Source: an uncultured Bacteroidales bacterium (GTDB taxonomy: Bacteria; Bacteroidota; Bacteroidia; Bacteroidales; Muribaculaceae). From it: DNA of 15,070 nucleotides. The stretch covers positions 1-15,070 of the forward strand of contig CATZGB010000053.1 of assembly GCA_958418815.1 (NCBI GenBank), written 5' to 3'. Below are positions 1 to 6,315 of the stretch, piece by piece. A model generated the notes under the pieces. That model saw only the letters and a list, made by a program, of their open reading frames with translations. It was not told the origin of the DNA and ran no database searches. The translations under genes were made by a program, and so were the position numbers. Position 1 is the first letter of the stretch; each line of letters begins with the position of its first letter.

Positions 1-74
1 GGTCCTATAGCTCAGTTGGTTAGAGCACCTGACTCATAATCAGGGAGTCCTTGGTTCAAGCCCAAGTGGGACCA
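1..74 (+). tRNA. tRNA with CAT anticodon (Met elongator, or Ile2)
   Basis: A full cloverleaf can be folded. The acceptor stem is 1-7 with 67-73 and the D arm is 10-26. The anticodon stem is 28-32 with 40-44, enclosing the loop CTCATAA with anticodon CAT at 35-37. A 5-nt variable loop follows, then the T stem 50-54 with 62-66 and loop TTCAAGC. The discriminator base is A74 and CCA is not encoded. CAT is read by elongator tRNA-Met, or by tRNA-Ile2 when the C is modified to lysidine; the bases alone do not settle which. It is unlikely to be initiator tRNA because 1-73 forms a normal G-C pair. The neighbouring integrase makes its 3' half the probable attachment site of the island. Confidence 0.95.
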
Positions 75-97
75 CAACAAGCGAAAGCAATTCGCGG

Positions 98-139
98 AAG
101 AGTCCTGAAAATCAACGATTTTCGGGATTCTTTGCTTTT
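98..139 (+). terminator. Rho-independent terminator downstream of the tRNA
   Basis: Positions 98-113 pair with 117-132 (16 bp, two G-T wobbles, AAC loop), followed by the T-rich run TTTGCTTTT. Its place 24 bp after the tRNA and its strength suit a terminator of the tRNA transcript. Confidence 0.7.
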
Positions 140-190
140 AGCACCCCTACGCAAAATCCGGCAGAACGAGGCACTTCGCGTTGGAGCATC

Positions 191-226
191 CGTTGGACTT
201 GACTTTGACATGCAAAAAGTCCAACG
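191..226. repeat. Inverted repeat between tRNA and integrase
   Basis: CGTTGGACTT at 191-200 is matched perfectly by AAGTCCAACG at 217-226 across a 16-bp spacer. It lies in the usual attL region, where integrase arm sites or a regulator operator would be expected. There is no T tract after it, so a protein-binding site is a better guess than a terminator. Its function is inferred from position only. Confidence 0.5.
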
Positions 227-325
227 AACATGGCTTAATTCGCTGATTGATCTTTGATTGCCTGCGGTTTTCTCTTCTTGTCAAAAAAACTATTGTTAAA
301 TCAAAAATGTTTATTTGACATGCAA
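204..325 (+). repeat. 12-bp direct repeat, second copy covering the integrase start
   Basis: TTTGACATGCAA occurs at 204-215 and again at 314-325, exact over 12 bp. The second copy contains the integrase ATG at 320-322, and the first lies in the spacer of the inverted repeat at 191-226. Two equal sites at an attachment end, one on the integrase start, would suit integrase arm-type binding or autoregulation. This is inference; only the repeat itself is seen. Confidence 0.45.
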
Positions 326-1549
326 CAAAGAAAATCGACTTTCAGCATCCTCTTTTACATAAAGAGGAAGAAGCTGTTGAAAAACGGTGATGCGCCGGTG
401 TATATGCGCGTCACCGTCGATGGCCGTTTCCTTGAAGCGTCCCTCAAACGAGGTGTGAACCCAAAGGTGTGGAATGAGAAGAAGCAGCGTTCCACTGGGC
501 GTGATCGACTCTCGCTTGAACTCAACGACTATCTTGACGATACGTTGGCGAAGCTTCTTAAAATTCATCAGCATTTTATCAATGAGAAGAAGGTTCTCAA
601 TCCGAAGACCATTCTTGATGAGTGGAACGGCAGGGTTGAGAAACCTAAAATGCTCTGCGAAGTGTTCAAGGAGGACAACAAGAAATATCGTCAGCGTCTT
701 GAAATTGGCGACGTGGTGCTAAATACCGTGTTACGCAACGAGAGAGCAGAACGTTATCTCAGTGAGTTTATCCGCAAACGTTACAAAGCAGATGACATCC
801 CTTTCTCATCTATAGACAATGCTTTTGTGCGCGACTTCCATCTCTTCCTTCGTGTGGACAAAAAGCAGGAGCAGAACACAGCCAACAAGTACTGCAAGAT
901 TCTGAAGCGAATCGTCACCCTTGCACTCGACAACAAGTGGATGGAGATAAACCCATTTCAAGGGATGCGGTTTCAGGCGAAAGCCACCAATCGTCAATTC
1001 CTCACCGAAAAGGAGCTTTCAACAATAATGAACAAGACATTCACCCTTGAACGTCTGAATGTAGTCCGCGACATATTCGTATTCTGTGCGCTGACCGGAT
1101 TGTCATTCTCAGATGTCGAAGGTCTGAAGCCTGAACATGTGTCGGTTGACGATGATGGCAACTACTGGATTCACAAAGCCCGTCAGAAGACGAAGAACGT
1201 GTGCAGCATACCATATCTGGAGTCGGCACGTGAAATCGCTGACAGATATAAAGGACATCATCTTTGTGAATCCCGTGGAGTTCTTCTTCCGGTTATTTCC
1301 AATCAACGGATGAATTCGTATCTTGGCGAAATTGCCGGTATATGCGGCATCACCAAGCCACTTACAATGCACATCGCTCGCCATTCATTCGCCTGTCTTG
1401 CTCTGGCTAATGGCGTCTCGATGGAAATTATCGCCAGAATGTTAGGTCATTCCGATATCCGTACCACAAAAATCTACGCAAAGGTAATCGACAAGTCCAT
1501 CGCCGAACAGATGGGTGGTCTCGCCGCCAAATTCGGCTCTCAAAAATAA
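320..1549 (+). CDS. Tyrosine recombinase / integrase of the Bacteroidetes type
   Basis: A 409-aa site-specific recombinase that cuts and rejoins DNA through a tyrosine-linked intermediate, here probably integrating and excising the island at the adjacent tRNA. Residues 1-100 form the arm-type DNA-binding domain, about 110-210 a SAM-like core-binding domain, and the rest the catalytic domain. Visible catalytic residues are Lys about 290, His351 and Arg354 (HIAR), His377 (LGHS) and nucleophile Tyr386 (KIYAKV). The first catalytic arginine of box I is replaced by Ser262 in TGLSFSD; the same kind of substitution is known in IntDOT of CTnDOT. The frame stays open back to a TTG at 254, but ATG 320 is preferred because the family begins near a sequence like STFSILFYIKRKK. 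The gene starts 246 bp after the tRNA on the same strand, the classic layout of a tRNA-integrated island. Confidence 0.92.
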   Translation: MQQRKSTFSILFYIKRKKLLKNGDAPVYMRVTVDGRFLEASLKRGVNPKVWNEKKQRSTGRDRLSLELNDYLDDTLAKLLKIHQHFINEKKVLNPKTILDEWNGRVEKPKMLCEVFKEDNKKYRQRLEIGDVVLNTVLRNERAERYLSEFIRKRYKADDIPFSSIDNAFVRDFHLFLRVDKKQEQNTANKYCKILKRIVTLALDNKWMEINPFQGMRFQAKATNRQFLTEKELSTIMNKTFTLERLNVVRDIFVFCALTGLSFSDVEGLKPEHVSVDDDGNYWIHKARQKTKNVCSIPYLESAREIADRYKGHHLCESRGVLLPVISNQRMNSYLGEIAGICGITKPLTMHIARHSFACLALANGVSMEIIARMLGHSDIRTTKIYAKVIDKSIAEQMGGLAAKFGSQK

Positions 1550-1567
1550 TCATATATCATATAATAG

Positions 1568-1611
1568 CACAATCCACCCCGGCCACTTTTCCGCAGTCGG
1601 GGTGGATTGTG
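1568..1611. terminator. Bidirectional hairpin terminator between convergent genes
   Basis: CACAATCCACCCCG at 1568-1581 is perfectly complementary to 1598-1611, with a 16-nt loop. It sits between the integrase stop (1549) and the end of the leftward HTH gene (1613), where a shared terminator is expected. Flanking DNA on the left is AT-rich and reads as a T-rich tract for leftward transcripts; the T tract on the right is poor. Confidence 0.7.
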
Positions 1612-1612
1612 T

Positions 1613-1915
1613 CTAATCATCAGTTCTGAATGGCGGCAGATAGTGGCGTTGCAGAAATTGCTCGATCTCTTTCTCGTCGTAGAGTATCTTGCCGGGGAGG
1701 TCGTAATATCCGAACTCGCCTTTGGCCCGATAGTTGGCAAGCGTCCGCCTACTCACGTTGAGAATATCCCCAAGCTGCCTGTCCGTGATGTATCGCCCGT
1801 GATTGTAATCTCCGCATAGCTCGTCAATGTCGCGTATTCCGTCATCGAGTCTGTCAAGAGCGTGGAATATACGGGCAATTTCATCATCGTATATAGCCTG
1901 AAAGTTATCCGCCAT
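1613..1915 (-). CDS. Small HTH_17-type DNA-binding protein, excisionase-like
   Basis: A 100-aa soluble protein. Residues 1-40 look helical and acidic. From about 42 to 90 there is a MerR-like winged helix-turn-helix: ITDRQLGDILNVSRRTLANY holds the helix pair, followed by a wing and KILYDEKEIEQFL, the ending typical of HTH_17 and excisionase-like proteins in Bacteroidetes mobile elements. ATG 1915 overlaps the end of the upstream gene by 11 nt, so translation is probably coupled. A longer start at TTG 1948 would overlap further and is less likely. It converges on the integrase. Likely role: recombination directionality factor or regulator of integrase or excision, as for the paired small HTH proteins of Bacteroides conjugative transposons. 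The DNA-binding fold is well supported; the exact job is inferred. Confidence 0.8.
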   Translation of the reverse strand: MADNFQAIYDDEIARIFHALDRLDDGIRDIDELCGDYNHGRYITDRQLGDILNVSRRTLANYRAKGEFGYYDLPGKILYDEKEIEQFLQRHYLPPFRTDD

Positions 1916-2192
1916 CCTTTCTGTATGACTTGGAGATGAAACGGTCAATTTCTTTAAGCGGATACATCACTTTGCCGTCAATGATGGTGTAGCCGATTTT
2001 GCCGGAGGAACGCAGCGACTGCAACGACCGTTTTCCGCGTTGGAGAAGTCTCTGCGCCCTTTCATTGTCAACCCAGTTGCCGAGTGGATGGCAGCCGAGG
2101 TTGCCCATTGCCAATTCAATCTTTGCCGAATACTCCGTAATCCGTGCTACAATGGCATTGAATATGGCGCGTTCAATAAGAATGTAGTCCAT
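1905..2192 (-). CDS. Small HTH_17-type DNA-binding protein, first of the pair
   Basis: A 95-aa protein when started at ATG 2192 (MDYILIERAIF), which matches how this kind of Bacteroidetes protein usually begins. In-frame upstream starts at 2219 or farther, up to 2327, cannot be excluded. After a helical N-terminus, residues about 40-87 carry the winged helix-turn-helix: WVDNERAQRLL, then RSLQSLRSSGKIGYTIIDGK and VMYPLKEIDRFI. It is organised like its downstream partner, so the pair are probably diverged paralogues transcribed together toward the integrase. Likely a DNA-bending recombination directionality factor or regulator. No clear promoter was found upstream, but the structured non-coding region and its repeats lie there and could be what these proteins bind (inference). 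Confidence 0.78.
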   Translation of the reverse strand: MDYILIERAIFNAIVARITEYSAKIELAMGNLGCHPLGNWVDNERAQRLLQRGKRSLQSLRSSGKIGYTIIDGKVMYPLKEIDRFISKSYRKDGG

Positions 2193-2331
2193 AACATTTT
2201 TGAAAATAATATTAAACATATACTGTTCGCCCGGCTTGATAGCCATGTCCGGGTCTGTTCTGCCTGAATCATTTGAACCGGCATATAAATTGCACTCAGG
2301 CATCGTTCCGAATCCAAGTCCTGTCACATCC

Positions 2332-2391
2332 GACTGTCGCCGGACAGCTATTTACACACCTACTTGTGCCTGGCGACATTGGTCGACAGTC
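2332..2391. repeat. Inverted TGTCG/CGACA boxes beside the 8-bp array
   Basis: GACTGTCG at 2332-2339 pairs with CGACAGTC at 2384-2391. An intermediate copy, GGCGACA at 2372-2378, also pairs with TGTCGCC at 2335-2341, and CTGTC/GACAG (2334-2338 with 2343-2347) makes a local hairpin. Three alternative pairings in 60 bp, next to an iteron-like array, suggest protein-binding sites or an origin-like structure. Function is unknown. Confidence 0.4.
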
Positions 2392-2401
2392 ATAACCGGT
2401 T

Positions 2402-2561
2402 GTTGCAACGTTGAGATGTTGTAACGTCATAACGTTGTAATGTTGGTACATCATAACGTTGGTACATTAGGACGTTGGAACGTTTGGACATTGTAACATT
2501 GGAACGTTGGTACGTTGCGATGCTGCAACGCTATTACGTTGGCACTCTGCGACATGCAAAC
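2402..2561. repeat. Tandem array of 20 degenerate 8-bp units
   Basis: The stretch divides without gaps into twenty 8-bp units with consensus RTTGNNAC, for example GTTGCAAC (2402), GTTGTAAC (2418), GTTGGTAC (2442, 2458, 2506), GTTGGAAC (2474). By my count position 7 is A in 20 of 20 units, position 1 is a purine in 19, positions 2, 3 and 8 are T, T and C in 17 each, and positions 5-6 vary freely. Several units are palindromic (GTTGCAAC). It is non-coding. It may be a set of binding sites such as iterons or a partition site, or a decaying microsatellite; the fixed edges and free core favour the first. Confidence 0.75.
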
Positions 2562-2940
2562 AGGGATGGATATTTGTCTGTATGCGGATGTCACATCATC
2601 ACTCTGCTGCCGTCGGCATTTGTGCCTCTGTGCAAGTAGAACGACCTCGATGCTCAAAAAGATTTCTGATTGCCAGGCAGTTCCCGACTTTTCCAATATA
2701 TTTCTCAACTTTTCCCAACTTTTTTATTTCGGCGGCCATTGTTCCTGCGATATATGTTACAGATATATACGCCTGCCACGCAGAAAGTCGCAGGAGGAAC
2801 ACGCATTCATATCAAAGATGCCCGGCAAGAACCGGCACCCGGCTTCCTTTCATTGCGTCATACATAATATGACAGTGTACTGATTTTTGCGTTGTTCTCT
2901 AATTCAATCTTCTGATTATCAGTCTGGATGCTCACATGAA

Positions 2941-3001
2941 CATGGCAAGGTATGTTTTCTGCTGCATGAAATGCAATTTGCAGCAGAAAACCCTTGCCAT
3001 G
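2941..3001. repeat. Long near-perfect hairpin upstream of the restriction operon
   Basis: CATGGCAAGG (2941-2950) pairs with CCTTGCCATG (2992-3001), and TTTTCTGCTGCA (2955-2966) pairs with TGCAGCAGAAAA (2979-2990). This gives 22 bp of perfect stem, interrupted only by TATG opposite a single C, with a 12-nt loop. There is no T tract on either side, so it is not a normal terminator. It could be a structured RNA, a DNA-hairpin binding site or a tiny palindromic element. The function is not known. Confidence 0.65.
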
Positions 3002-3065
3002 CATTAGGTTGCGATTACTCCAGAGTCGTAATCACCATAGCCATATTTTTCACTCGCTTTTTAGT

Positions 3066-3113
3066 AATTCATTTTCAGAATTTTGGTTGAATGAATTTTT
3101 TTCACTAATTTCG
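3066..3113 (+). promoter_or_regulatory. Candidate promoter and operator of the XRE-hsd operon
   Basis: TTTG at 3082-3085 and TAATTTCG at 3106-3113, 20 bp apart, resemble the Bacteroidetes sigma-70 pattern TTTG ... TAnnTTTG with one mismatch in the -7 box. Transcription would start about 15 bp before ATG 3136. AATTCATT (3066-3073) and AATGAATT (3090-3097) form an exact inverted repeat around the -33 box, and GATTAC/GTAATC (3013-3018, 3028-3033) lies just upstream. Either could be the operator for the XRE protein encoded next. Assigned by pattern only. Confidence 0.45.
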
Positions 3114-3135
3114 CAGTATCGCAAATTTAACCCCA

Positions 3136-3348
3136 ATGGAAAGAATAAATAGAATAAAAGTAGTTTTGGCAGAAAAACAAAAGACTAATAAATGGCTGGC
3201 AACAGAATTGGGCATTAATCCTTCTACTGTCTCCAAATGGTGTACTAATTCATCGCAACCGGATATAGCTTTATTGGTAAAGATTGCTAAGTTACTTGAA
3301 GTTGAACTGGACGAATTGCTTGATAAAAATTTCGTTGAATCTATCTGA
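3136..3348 (+). CDS. XRE-family HTH regulator, probable controller of the RM operon
   Basis: A 70-aa protein that is nearly all one HTH_3 domain. WLATELGI forms the first helix of the motif and PSTVSKWCTN the recognition helix (about residues 28-37), followed by the usual PDIALLVKIAKLLEVELDELL helices. Proteins of this size act as dimers on operators. It is the first gene of the train and ends 4 nt before hsdM, so it is almost certainly co-transcribed. By analogy with controller proteins of restriction systems it would set the order and level of methylase and nuclease expression and regulate its own promoter, with the inverted repeats upstream as candidate sites. The fold is clear; the controller role is inferred from position. 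Confidence 0.88.
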   Translation: MERINRIKVVLAEKQKTNKWLATELGINPSTVSKWCTNSSQPDIALLVKIAKLLEVELDELLDKNFVESI

Positions 3349-3352
3349 TTAT

Positions 3353-4867
3353 ATGGCACGGAAAGCAAAGGCTAAGGAAACAAACAAGACTATTGAGCAG
3401 ATTCTGTGGGACTCGGCGAATGAACTGCGTGGCAATCTCGACGCGGTGGAGTACAAGAGTGTAGTGCTCGGTTTGGTGTTCCTCAAATATATAAATGACT
3501 GTTTTAAGACTAAATACGATGAGCTTGTTGCCGAGGGCGAGGGGTTTGAGGAAGATCCCGACGAATATATCGGCGACAGCATATTCTTTGTTCCTGCCGA
3601 TGCCCGCTGGGAGAAAATCATCAACGCTGCACTTACTGCTGAAATCGGCGTGGTAGTTGACAATGCGATGGAGGCTCTGGAGCGTGAGAACAGGCAGTTG
3701 AAAGGTATCCTGCCGAAAAATTACGCCCGACCCGAACTCGACAAACGTCGTCTCGGAAACGTGGTTGATATATTCGAGAACAATCTGCATTTTACCGGTG
3801 CGGAGGCACGCGATGTCCTCGGGCGTGTCTATGAATATTTCCTGGGCGAGTTTGCCCGCGAAGAGGGCAAGAAGGGTGGTGAGTTCTACACACCGGAGTG
3901 TGTGGTCCGCACCATCGTGGAGGTAATTCAGCCTTACAAGGGGAAGATTTTCGACCCGGCATGCGGATCGGGCGGTATGTTTGTGCAGTCATCAAAATTT
4001 ATCAAACGCCATCAGGGTAACGTCAATCAAATCTCTGTCTATGGTCAGGAACTGAACTCCAATACTTGGCGGTTGGCACAGATGAACCTTGCCATCCGTG
4101 GTATCGAGGCAAACTTCGGAAGCTCTTATGCCGATTCGTTCCACGATGACAAGCATCCATTCCTGAAAGCTGACTTCGTAATGGCTAACCCGCCGTTTAA
4201 TATTTCAAAATGGGGAGGCGACCAACTTAAAGATGACCCGCGATGGGTGTACGGTATGCCGCCGGAGGGGAACGCCAACTTCGCATGGATGCAACACATG
4301 CTCTATCATCTTGCTGACACCGGACGCATCGGACTTGTGCTTGCCAATGGTTCTCTTTCCTCTGAACAAGGTGGAGAGGGTGAGATACGCAAGAACATCA
4401 TTAATGCCGACTTGGTTGAAGGCATCATCGCCATGCCGAGCCAGTTGTTCTATAACGTGCAGATACCTTGCTGCCTGTGGTTCCTGACTAAGAAGAAATC
4501 ACAGCCCGGTAAGACTCTTTTCATCGATGCCCGCAACATGGGCTATATGAAAGACCGCACCCACCGCGAACTCGACCCCGAAACCGACATCAAGAAGATT
4601 GCCGACACCTTCGAGGCATTCCGTCGCGGCGAGGATGTGGCGGAAAAGGGATTTGCCGCAGTCGCCACCACCGCAGACATCGCCAAAGAGGGATACGTGC
4701 TGACGCCCGGTCGCTACGTCGGAGTTGCCGACGTTGAGGACGATGGCGAACCCTTCGATGAAAAAGTGGCCCGACTCACCACCGAGCTCCGCGACCTCTT
4801 CACCAAATCCGCCGCTCAAGAAGCAGAAATCCGCAAACAACTCGCCTCTATTGGCATAAATCTCTAA
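3353..4867 (+). CDS. hsdM: Type I restriction-modification system, DNA methyltransferase subunit HsdM
   Basis: A 504-aa N6-adenine methyltransferase that transfers a methyl group from S-adenosylmethionine to adenine in the site chosen by HsdS; it is also needed in the restriction complex. Residues about 8-150 are the HsdM N-terminal helical domain (ANELRGNLDAVEYKSVVLGL). The catalytic domain follows, with GGEFYTPECVV, AdoMet-binding motif I DPACGSGG at about 201-208, and catalytic motif IV NPPF at about 279-282. ATG 3353 follows the XRE stop by 4 nt. The frame is open to 3284, but that would overlap the XRE gene and add residues unlike the family. Length is normal, all key motifs are intact, and the protein is probably active. 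Confidence 0.97.
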   Translation: MARKAKAKETNKTIEQILWDSANELRGNLDAVEYKSVVLGLVFLKYINDCFKTKYDELVAEGEGFEEDPDEYIGDSIFFVPADARWEKIINAALTAEIGVVVDNAMEALERENRQLKGILPKNYARPELDKRRLGNVVDIFENNLHFTGAEARDVLGRVYEYFLGEFAREEGKKGGEFYTPECVVRTIVEVIQPYKGKIFDPACGSGGMFVQSSKFIKRHQGNVNQISVYGQELNSNTWRLAQMNLAIRGIEANFGSSYADSFHDDKHPFLKADFVMANPPFNISKWGGDQLKDDPRWVYGMPPEGNANFAWMQHMLYHLADTGRIGLVLANGSLSSEQGGEGEIRKNIINADLVEGIIAMPSQLFYNVQIPCCLWFLTKKKSQPGKTLFIDARNMGYMKDRTHRELDPETDIKKIADTFEAFRRGEDVAEKGFAAVATTADIAKEGYVLTPGRYVGVADVEDDGEPFDEKVARLTTELRDLFTKSAAQEAEIRKQLASIGINL

Positions 4868-4871
4868 TCAA

Positions 4872-5132
4872 ATGGATATAGCCGTATTAGTTTGCTCAAT
4901 AATCGCTGCTGTAACAGGTGTTGCTTCTTTAATTGTCGCAATACTTACACGACATGACAGCAAGCGCAGCCTCTTAAAGCAGATTGAAAAGAAAAAGCAT
5001 ATGATTAATAAAATAGAGGATCAGCTTTTTCTGCAAAGACAATCCAATTTTTGGGGCTTGGGCGATGGCGAGTTAAAGATGAAACAGGACAAACTACGGT
5101 CTGAAATTGATTACCTAAAAAGACTGCTTTGA
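4872..5132 (+). CDS. Small single-pass membrane protein with coiled coil, unknown function
   Basis: An 86-aa protein I do not recognise. Residues about 4-26 form one hydrophobic membrane helix (AVLVCSIIAAVTGVASLIVAIL), followed by a basic stretch RHDSKR that should hold the C-terminal part in the cytoplasm. From about 33 to 86 it is charged and heptad-like (LLKQIEKKKHMINKIEDQL, then KLRSEIDYLKRLL), probably a coiled coil, broken by QSNFWGLGDG. It starts 4 nt after the hsdM stop and ends 1 nt before hsdS, so it is in the operon and probably translationally coupled. Small membrane proteins are not standard parts of type I systems. It may anchor or regulate the complex, or be an independent cargo gene; nothing in the sequence decides this. 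Confidence 0.8.
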   Translation: MDIAVLVCSIIAAVTGVASLIVAILTRHDSKRSLLKQIEKKKHMINKIEDQLFLQRQSNFWGLGDGELKMKQDKLRSEIDYLKRLL

Positions 5133-5133
5133 T

Positions 5134-6285
5134 ATGAGTGAGTGGAAAGTTGAAAATATTGCAACATTAGCTAATGGCAAAAAGGCTAAGGAAATTTCCT
5201 CTAATGCCCTATACCCAATATATGGAGGTAATGGTATTATGGGGTATACCAATTCTTTTAATGCCTCGAATGTTGTAATAATTGGCCGTGTTGGAGCATA
5301 CTGTGGTTCAGTACATTATTCTAAAGAAAAATGTTGGATCTCAGATAATGCGATATCTGCAATGGCCAAAGATAATAATAGTACTGAATACTTATACTAC
5401 TTATTAACTTCTTTATACCTAAACAGATATCATATCGGGGGAGCACAGCCCCTAATGACTCAAGGTATTATCAATAATATTGATATACCAAAACATTCTA
5501 ATTCAGAGCAGAAGAAGATAGCGGGAATATTGTCGGCTTTAGATGAAAAGATAGAGATCAATCGGAAGATAAATGCGCGATTGGAGGAGTTGGTGCAGGC
5601 AATTTTCAAGTCGTGGTTTATTAACTTCGAACCCTTCGGCGGCAAAATGCCCGAAGACTGGAGTAAAGCCCCGCTCTATGATATGGTTGAAACAATTATC
5701 GGTGGAGATTGGGGTAAGGAAGAAGAATTTGGGTCTTATTCAAGAAAGGTTTTATGTGTGAGGGGAGCAGACCTCGATGATATAAAAGTTGGCGAAAAAG
5801 GCAAAGCTCCAATTCGTTATATTTTAGATAAAAACTTTAAACAAAAGTCACTTTCAAACCACGAAATAATTGTTGAAATTTCGGGAGGATCTCCTACTCA
5901 ATCGACAGGTCGTATCGCAATGATTTCTCCAATACTTGCAAATGAATGTGAAAATTCTATCATTTGTACAAATTTCTGTAAAGCTTTGAAAGTTCGAGAA
6001 CCTTATTCTCATTATTTTTACTTTCTCTGGAATCATTTATACAATAACAAAATTATGTTTATCTATGAAAATGGGTCCAATGGTCTTAAAAATCTAAATC
6101 TTACGAATTTGTTGGAGCGAGAAATTTGCAACATACCACCTAAGAAGGTCGCTTTAGATTTTTATAACCTTACAGAGCCAATTTTTTTGAAAATTCAAAG
6201 ATTGGGTTCTGAATCTGCTCGGCTTGCAACTCTTCGAGATGCCCTACTCCCAAAGTTGATGTCGGGCGAAATTAAATTATCATGA
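5134..6285 (+). CDS. hsdS: Type I restriction-modification system, specificity subunit HsdS
   Basis: A 383-aa DNA recognition subunit. Target recognition domain 1 covers residues 1-123. The central conserved spacer at about 124-172 holds SEQKKIAGILSALDEKI and the long helix through LEELVQAIFKSWF. Recognition domain 2 is about 175-345, and the C-terminal conserved helix ends in LRDALLPKLMSGEI. Each domain reads one half of a bipartite site and the helices set the spacing, so HsdS fixes the specificity of both HsdM and HsdR. The recognition domains are clearly more AT-rich than hsdM and hsdR, as expected for exchangeable modules. The site cannot be predicted by eye. Length and architecture are complete. 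No second hsdS or half-hsdS is present in the window, so phase-variable shuffling is not indicated. Confidence 0.95.
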   Translation: MSEWKVENIATLANGKKAKEISSNALYPIYGGNGIMGYTNSFNASNVVIIGRVGAYCGSVHYSKEKCWISDNAISAMAKDNNSTEYLYYLLTSLYLNRYHIGGAQPLMTQGIINNIDIPKHSNSEQKKIAGILSALDEKIEINRKINARLEELVQAIFKSWFINFEPFGGKMPEDWSKAPLYDMVETIIGGDWGKEEEFGSYSRKVLCVRGADLDDIKVGEKGKAPIRYILDKNFKQKSLSNHEIIVEISGGSPTQSTGRIAMISPILANECENSIICTNFCKALKVREPYSHYFYFLWNHLYNNKIMFIYENGSNGLKNLNLTNLLEREICNIPPKKVALDFYNLTEPIFLKIQRLGSESARLATLRDALLPKLMSGEIKLS

Positions 6286-6315
6286 TCGCGTTATCTTCAT
6301 ATAATATTTGATGTA

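Larger units (their letters stand above)
2193..3135. other. Structured non-coding region, no convincing gene
   Basis: About 940 bp divide the leftward HTH pair from the rightward restriction operon. Open frames here are short, overlap each other on both strands, and run through low-complexity repeats. Content from left to right: inverted CGACA-type boxes (2332-2391), a 160-bp array of 8-bp repeats (2402-2561), repeated ACTTTTCC-like pyrimidine tracts near 2686-2725, a small hairpin GTCATA/TATGAC (2857-2873), a 61-bp hairpin (2941-3001), and operator and promoter candidates (3013-3113). An origin or transfer region, or a remnant of one, is possible, but no replication or relaxase gene is present to support it. 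Confidence 0.6.

Noticed and set aside
51..257. Open frame of 68 codons starting inside the tRNA
   Set aside because: It starts with TTG inside the tRNA T arm and crosses the terminator hairpin; no family resemblance or ribosome-binding site.
2402..2561. Retron or diversity-generating retroelement template
   Set aside because: No reverse transcriptase gene is found, and the variable positions do not show adenine-specific change; the A column is the invariant one.
2451..2708. Leftward frame with a repeating NVPTFQ-like peptide
   Set aside because: The peptide is only the translation of the 8-bp DNA array. With a period not divisible by three, the repeat reads in every frame, and the stop falls inside the array.
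2599..2739. Leftward 46-aa frame (MAAEIKKLGKVEKYIGKVGN ...) with AGGA before its ATG
   Set aside because: The start signal is fair, but the peptide comes largely from repeated ACTTTTCC-like tracts, and overlapping frames of similar size exist on the other strand. Not strong enough to call; conservation in relatives would change this.
2507..2883. Two overlapping rightward frames of about 120 aa in the non-coding region
   Set aside because: Cysteine- and histidine-rich random-looking translation, beginning within the repeat array, with no recognisable domain.
5134..6285. Phase-variable hsdS shuffling driven by the integrase
   Set aside because: Only one full hsdS is present, with no second recognition-domain cassette or inverted copies, and the recombinase lies by the tRNA with excisionase-like genes, so it serves the island instead.
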